From: JBBQXY01 sp051004815
GTDB taxonomy: Bacteria > Chloroflexota > Ktedonobacteria > Ktedonobacterales > Ktedonobacteraceae
NCBI GenBank assembly: GCA_051004815.1
Contig: JBPCJY010000130.1
Location: 1-34,574, forward strand
DNA length: 34,574 nucleotides
Reading direction: 5' to 3'
The translations under genes and the position numbers were made by a program. Positions 31,921-34,574 of this stretch are shown in pieces. The stretch's first letter is position 1. Each line of letters opens with the position of its first letter. Under the pieces are notes generated by a model. That model saw nothing but the letters and a program-made list of their open reading frames with translations, ran no database searches and was not told the DNA's origin.

Positions 31921-33228
31921 GTGCCAAAACCAAAAATTGCTATGATCGGTGCGGGAAGTGTCGTTTTTACGCTCAACTTACTGGGGGACATCCTCTCTTT
32001 TCCAGAACTGGCCGAGGTTGACATAGCCTTGATGGATATTGACGCTGAGCGTCTGCGCATTGCTGAGATTATGGCGCGGAAAGTCGCTATAGCTCTTGGA
32101 GCACATCCTACGATTACTGCTTACGCTGATCGTAAAGCGGCACTGGAAGGAGCGGACTATGCCATCAATACCATTCAGGTTGGAGGTGTCCCATCAACCT
32201 TGATCGATTTTGAGGTGCCGAAACGCTACGGTTTGCAACAGACAATTGGCGATACGCTTGGTATTGGCGGTATCTTTCGTGCTCTGCGCACTATTCCGGT
32301 AATGCTAGATATGTGCCATGACATGGAAGAGGTTTGTCCCGCTGTGACTTTCTTAAACTATGTCAATCCTATGGCAATGAATACCTGGGCTGTTTCCAGG
32401 GCTACACGTATCAAAACGGTGGGTTTGTGCCATAGCGTACAAGGGACTGCCTGGCAACTGGCACAGTATATGGGCATTCCGCTGACAGAGCTGACATATC
32501 GTTGCGCGGGCATCAACCACATGGCCTTCTATCTGGAACTACGGCACAATGGGCAAGATGTGTACCCGTTGTTGCGTGAAGTAGCGCAACAGACAGAGAT
32601 CTGGCGCAAAGACCCGGTGCGATTTGAGCTATTCAAGCGACTGGGCTATTTTGTTACCGAGTCGAGCGAACACAGTGCCGAGTACAATCAATATTTCATC
32701 CGTCGCGACCGACCCGACTTGATCGAACACTTCCACATCCCTATTGATGAATTGCTGCGTCGCTACGAGAAGCAAACCGCCTGGTGGGAACTGATGCGAC
32801 AGCAGTTGTTGGATGGTACAGCGGAATTTACGCCGGAGCGCAGTGGAGAATATGCCGCGCTCATCATTCACTCGCAGGAGACCAATACGCCACGTACGAT
32901 CTACGGGAACATCAGCAATACAGACCTGATTACGAACCTGCCAGCAGGTTGTTGCGTCGAGGTACCTTGTCTGGTGGATGCTAATGGCATACAACCTACT
33001 ATCGTTGGTGCGCTACCACCCCAGCTCGTGGCATTGCAGATGAGCAATATCAATGTGCAGCGGTTGGTGGTTGAAGCGATACTGACGGGCAACAAAGAGC
33101 ATATCTATCATGCAGCCATGTTTGATCCCCACACTTCCGCGGAACTGACGCTCGATCAGATATACTCACTGGTCGATGACCTGTTCGCGGCACACGGGAA
33201 GATGATTCCGAAGGAATTGGGATGGTGA
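31921..33228 (+). CDS. Glycoside hydrolase family 4 protein (alpha-galactosidase MelA-like)
   Basis: A 435-residue NAD- and metal-dependent glycosidase. The N-terminal nucleotide fold has IGAGSVVFTLNLLGDIL. NYVNPMAMNTWAVSRAT, GLCHSVQGTA (metal-binding Cys near 170) and CAGINHMAFYLELR (metal-binding His near 200) are the GH4 hallmarks. The GLCHSVQGT form is that of MelA-type alpha-galactosidases, although alpha-glucuronidases of the family look similar. GH4 enzymes cleave by oxidation at C3 and elimination. The start is GTG at 31921, with AGGAG 8 bases upstream; no in-frame ATG gives an intact Rossmann strand. No sugar transporter genes are adjacent. Confidence 0.9.
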   Translation: MPKPKIAMIGAGSVVFTLNLLGDILSFPELAEVDIALMDIDAERLRIAEIMARKVAIALGAHPTITAYADRKAALEGADYAINTIQVGGVPSTLIDFEVPKRYGLQQTIGDTLGIGGIFRALRTIPVMLDMCHDMEEVCPAVTFLNYVNPMAMNTWAVSRATRIKTVGLCHSVQGTAWQLAQYMGIPLTELTYRCAGINHMAFYLELRHNGQDVYPLLREVAQQTEIWRKDPVRFELFKRLGYFVTESSEHSAEYNQYFIRRDRPDLIEHFHIPIDELLRRYEKQTAWWELMRQQLLDGTAEFTPERSGEYAALIIHSQETNTPRTIYGNISNTDLITNLPAGCCVEVPCLVDANGIQPTIVGALPPQLVALQMSNINVQRLVVEAILTGNKEHIYHAAMFDPHTSAELTLDQIYSLVDDLFAAHGKMIPKELGW

Positions 33229-33271
33229 TGGAGCTTGCCGCAGGTAGCAAGGCCTATCACTATCCCAATTC
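33214..33271. terminator. Long hairpin overlapping the GH4 stop, between convergent genes
   Basis: Arms 33214-33238 and 33247-33271 (25 bases each, starting GAATTGGGAT and ending ATCCCAATTC) pair with few mismatches and two G-T wobbles around an 8-base loop. The GH4 stop codon (33226-33228) lies inside the left arm. The HEAT-repeat gene ends 13 bases to the right, on the other strand. No T-run follows on either strand, so it is a probable bidirectional stop or mRNA 3'-end stabiliser rather than a classic terminator. Confidence 0.6.
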
Positions 33272-33283
33272 TCTGTAATAGAA

Positions 33284-34348
33284 CTAATAATGGTCCACCA
33301 GCCCATCAGCGATAAGTTGCGCTAATGCTTTCTGAGCATTATGTGGTGTGGCAACCTGATAAGCCACACCGTGCATATGTTGTACAACTGGTTCCAGGTA
33401 CGGCTTTAATTTGGGATTGTGCTGATACTGGTTGGTCAATACATAGGAAGCCGTTTCTACCAACCACGGTGTCAGGTCTGTTGAGGTCAACAAGCGCAGC
33501 ACTGGTACTATGCTCCGTTTGCGGAAGCGCACCAGCCCCTTTGCTCCCATCCAGGCAATTGAGTGATCGTTATCGCGTAGAGCTTGTACCAGGACTGGTA
33601 GGGCGCGTATATCGCCAATCTCGCCCAATGCTCGTATACAATGCCAACGCATCCATGACGAGCTACTGCCGCTTGCTTCCACCAACGCGGGAACCGCCTC
33701 ATGACCTAATTGTACCAGTGAGGTGAAAACCTGGCTACCCATTTGCTCATCCGCACCACGCAATGCACCAAGTAAAGCGGGTACTGCATTTGGATCGCCT
33801 ACACGCCCCAGAGCTTTAACGGCTTGTAGCCGGACGGCAGGGACGGGGTCACGCAATGCCTCAATGAGTTCATGCGTTGCGGAGCGACTACCAATGATAC
33901 CCAGGATATGGGCAGCGGTTTCGCGTACTACAGGCCGCTTGTCGCTCATCGCCGACATAAGAACCCGTTCCGCACGAATAGAATCAATGCCTGAGCCAGG
34001 CAGGAAGAGTGTTCGCAAACGTGTTCTGGCATGTGCGGAACGCAGTGGTGGTGGGACTACGAAAGGCTTGCCAGCCCAGGTACCAATGGCGACAAACTCT
34101 AGCAGGTGATGTGCCAGGCGATCATCGTCCAGCGAGGCAACAGCGACAACCGCACGCGGATCATTCTCTATCACCCAATACAGTAGTCGCCAGGCGGCAC
34201 CGCGCCGACCTGTGGCGGCATCTTGTGCGAGCACCTGTGGGGGAGTTACACCAATCGGTGGTGTTACATCAACGGATGGTTGTGTATTCGGTCCAGTTTC
34301 AGTTGGCATCGGCATATTTGCCGGAGAGGTAGAATCGTAAGGTGTCAT
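33284..34348 (-). CDS. HEAT-repeat (PBS-lyase-type) protein
   Basis: A 354-residue helical-repeat protein. The first 45 residues are Pro/Thr-rich and probably disordered. From about residue 120 on, HEAT-like pairs are clear: VRETAAHILGIIGSRSATHE, PAVRLQAVKALGRVGDPNAV, HCIRALGEIGDIRALPVLVQ and IAWMGAKGLVRFRKRSIVP. Such scaffolds bind proteins; the partner is unknown. No enzyme residues or signal peptide are seen. GGGAG lies 8 bases before ATG 34348; a GTG directly before it is an alternative. It converges on the GH4 gene. Confidence 0.85.
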   Translation of the reverse strand: MTPYDSTSPANMPMPTETGPNTQPSVDVTPPIGVTPPQVLAQDAATGRRGAAWRLLYWVIENDPRAVVAVASLDDDRLAHHLLEFVAIGTWAGKPFVVPPPLRSAHARTRLRTLFLPGSGIDSIRAERVLMSAMSDKRPVVRETAAHILGIIGSRSATHELIEALRDPVPAVRLQAVKALGRVGDPNAVPALLGALRGADEQMGSQVFTSLVQLGHEAVPALVEASGSSSSWMRWHCIRALGEIGDIRALPVLVQALRDNDHSIAWMGAKGLVRFRKRSIVPVLRLLTSTDLTPWLVETASYVLTNQYQHNPKLKPYLEPVVQHMHGVAYQVATPHNAQKALAQLIADGLVDHY

Positions 34349-34491
34349 CACTCACGCTCCCTGGGGGTCAGAGATTACGGGCTTCGATTATACAAAGCGT
34401 AATCAGTGGCCGCTGGTGTTCTAAAAAAACAGCACTACGGACACGAGACATCAGAGCTATGCTTGATGGAGTGTAGGAGTCTTCTATTGAT

Positions 34492-34500
34492 AGTATATCA
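34492..34500 (-). promoter_or_regulatory. Possible extended -10 promoter for the HEAT-repeat gene
   Basis: On the minus strand TGATATACT reads as TG, one base, TATACT, about 145 bases before the start codon. No -35 is evident and the leader would be long, so this is a weak call. Confidence 0.28.
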
Positions 34501-34540
34501 CAAGAGGTGGGGGCAATCCATCTCACTTAAGCACTGCCTC

Positions 34541-34574
34541 GTCCCCCAGCGGGGGACCCGGCGTGGGGGACCTC
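34541..34574. repeat. GC-rich palindromic sequence cut by the window end
   Basis: GTCCCCC (34541-34547) and GGGGGAC (34551-34557) form a 7-bp stem with loop AGC, and GGGGGAC recurs at 34565-34571. It resembles the C-run/G-run blocks beside the other fold-back repeats of the window and may be the edge of another copy continuing beyond the window. Confidence 0.45.

Overview
The window looks like chromosomal DNA of a Ktedonobacteria-type Chloroflexota (Ktedonobacter relatives). This is inferred from moderate GC, many proline/glutamine-rich multi-membrane proteins, an IscB-type element (a family I recall as unusually abundant in Ktedonobacter) and large fold-back intergenic repeats. No rRNA, tRNA or CRISPR array was seen. 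All family assignments come from reading motifs, not from searches.

Layout. (1) 1-8999 is a catabolic region: an enoyl-CoA hydratase, a thiolase-fold protein without the nucleophilic cysteine, a MetE-type methyltransferase, a GH15 enzyme on the opposite strand, then a tight pcaC-pcaH-pcaG-pcaB operon for the protocatechuate branch of the beta-ketoadipate pathway. Together these could handle CoA-activated, methoxylated aromatics such as ferulate, but that is inference. (2) 9130-11946 is accessory DNA: two small membrane-protein genes, then a complete IscB (OMEGA) nuclease gene with its probable omega RNA leader. The element sits inside a minor nucleotidyltransferase gene, of which only the two ends remain. 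(3) 12118-15626 encodes a heterodimeric ABC exporter with one degenerate ATP site. (4) 15739-19257 holds a membrane-anchored lytic transglycosylase, a Tic20/DUF4870-like protein and an OmpR-type response regulator/histidine kinase pair. (5) 19279-20304 is an AstE/AspA-type zinc deacylase on the minus strand. (6) 20937-23678 is a zinc-ribbon/transmembrane/five-BACON-repeat surface protein.

(7) 24222-27115, on the minus strand, is a protein-thiocarboxylate cysteine synthesis operon: a rhodanese-E1 fusion, a CysO-like sulfur carrier, CysM and a JAMM protease. The carrier ends Gly-Gly-His, so its diglycine is capped and would need trimming, which is a job the JAMM protease could do. (8) 27576-34348 contains a DAO-type flavoenzyme, a Yip1-like protein, a small zinc-binding membrane protein, an APH-type phosphotransferase, a GH4 glycosidase (MelA-like) and a HEAT-repeat protein.

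The longer intergenic gaps hold fold-back repeats. Two of them (5568-5755 and 20444-20599) clearly belong to one family: the same two nested arm pairs, with paired base changes that keep the arms complementary. A third (27322-27466) has different ends but related internal blocks.
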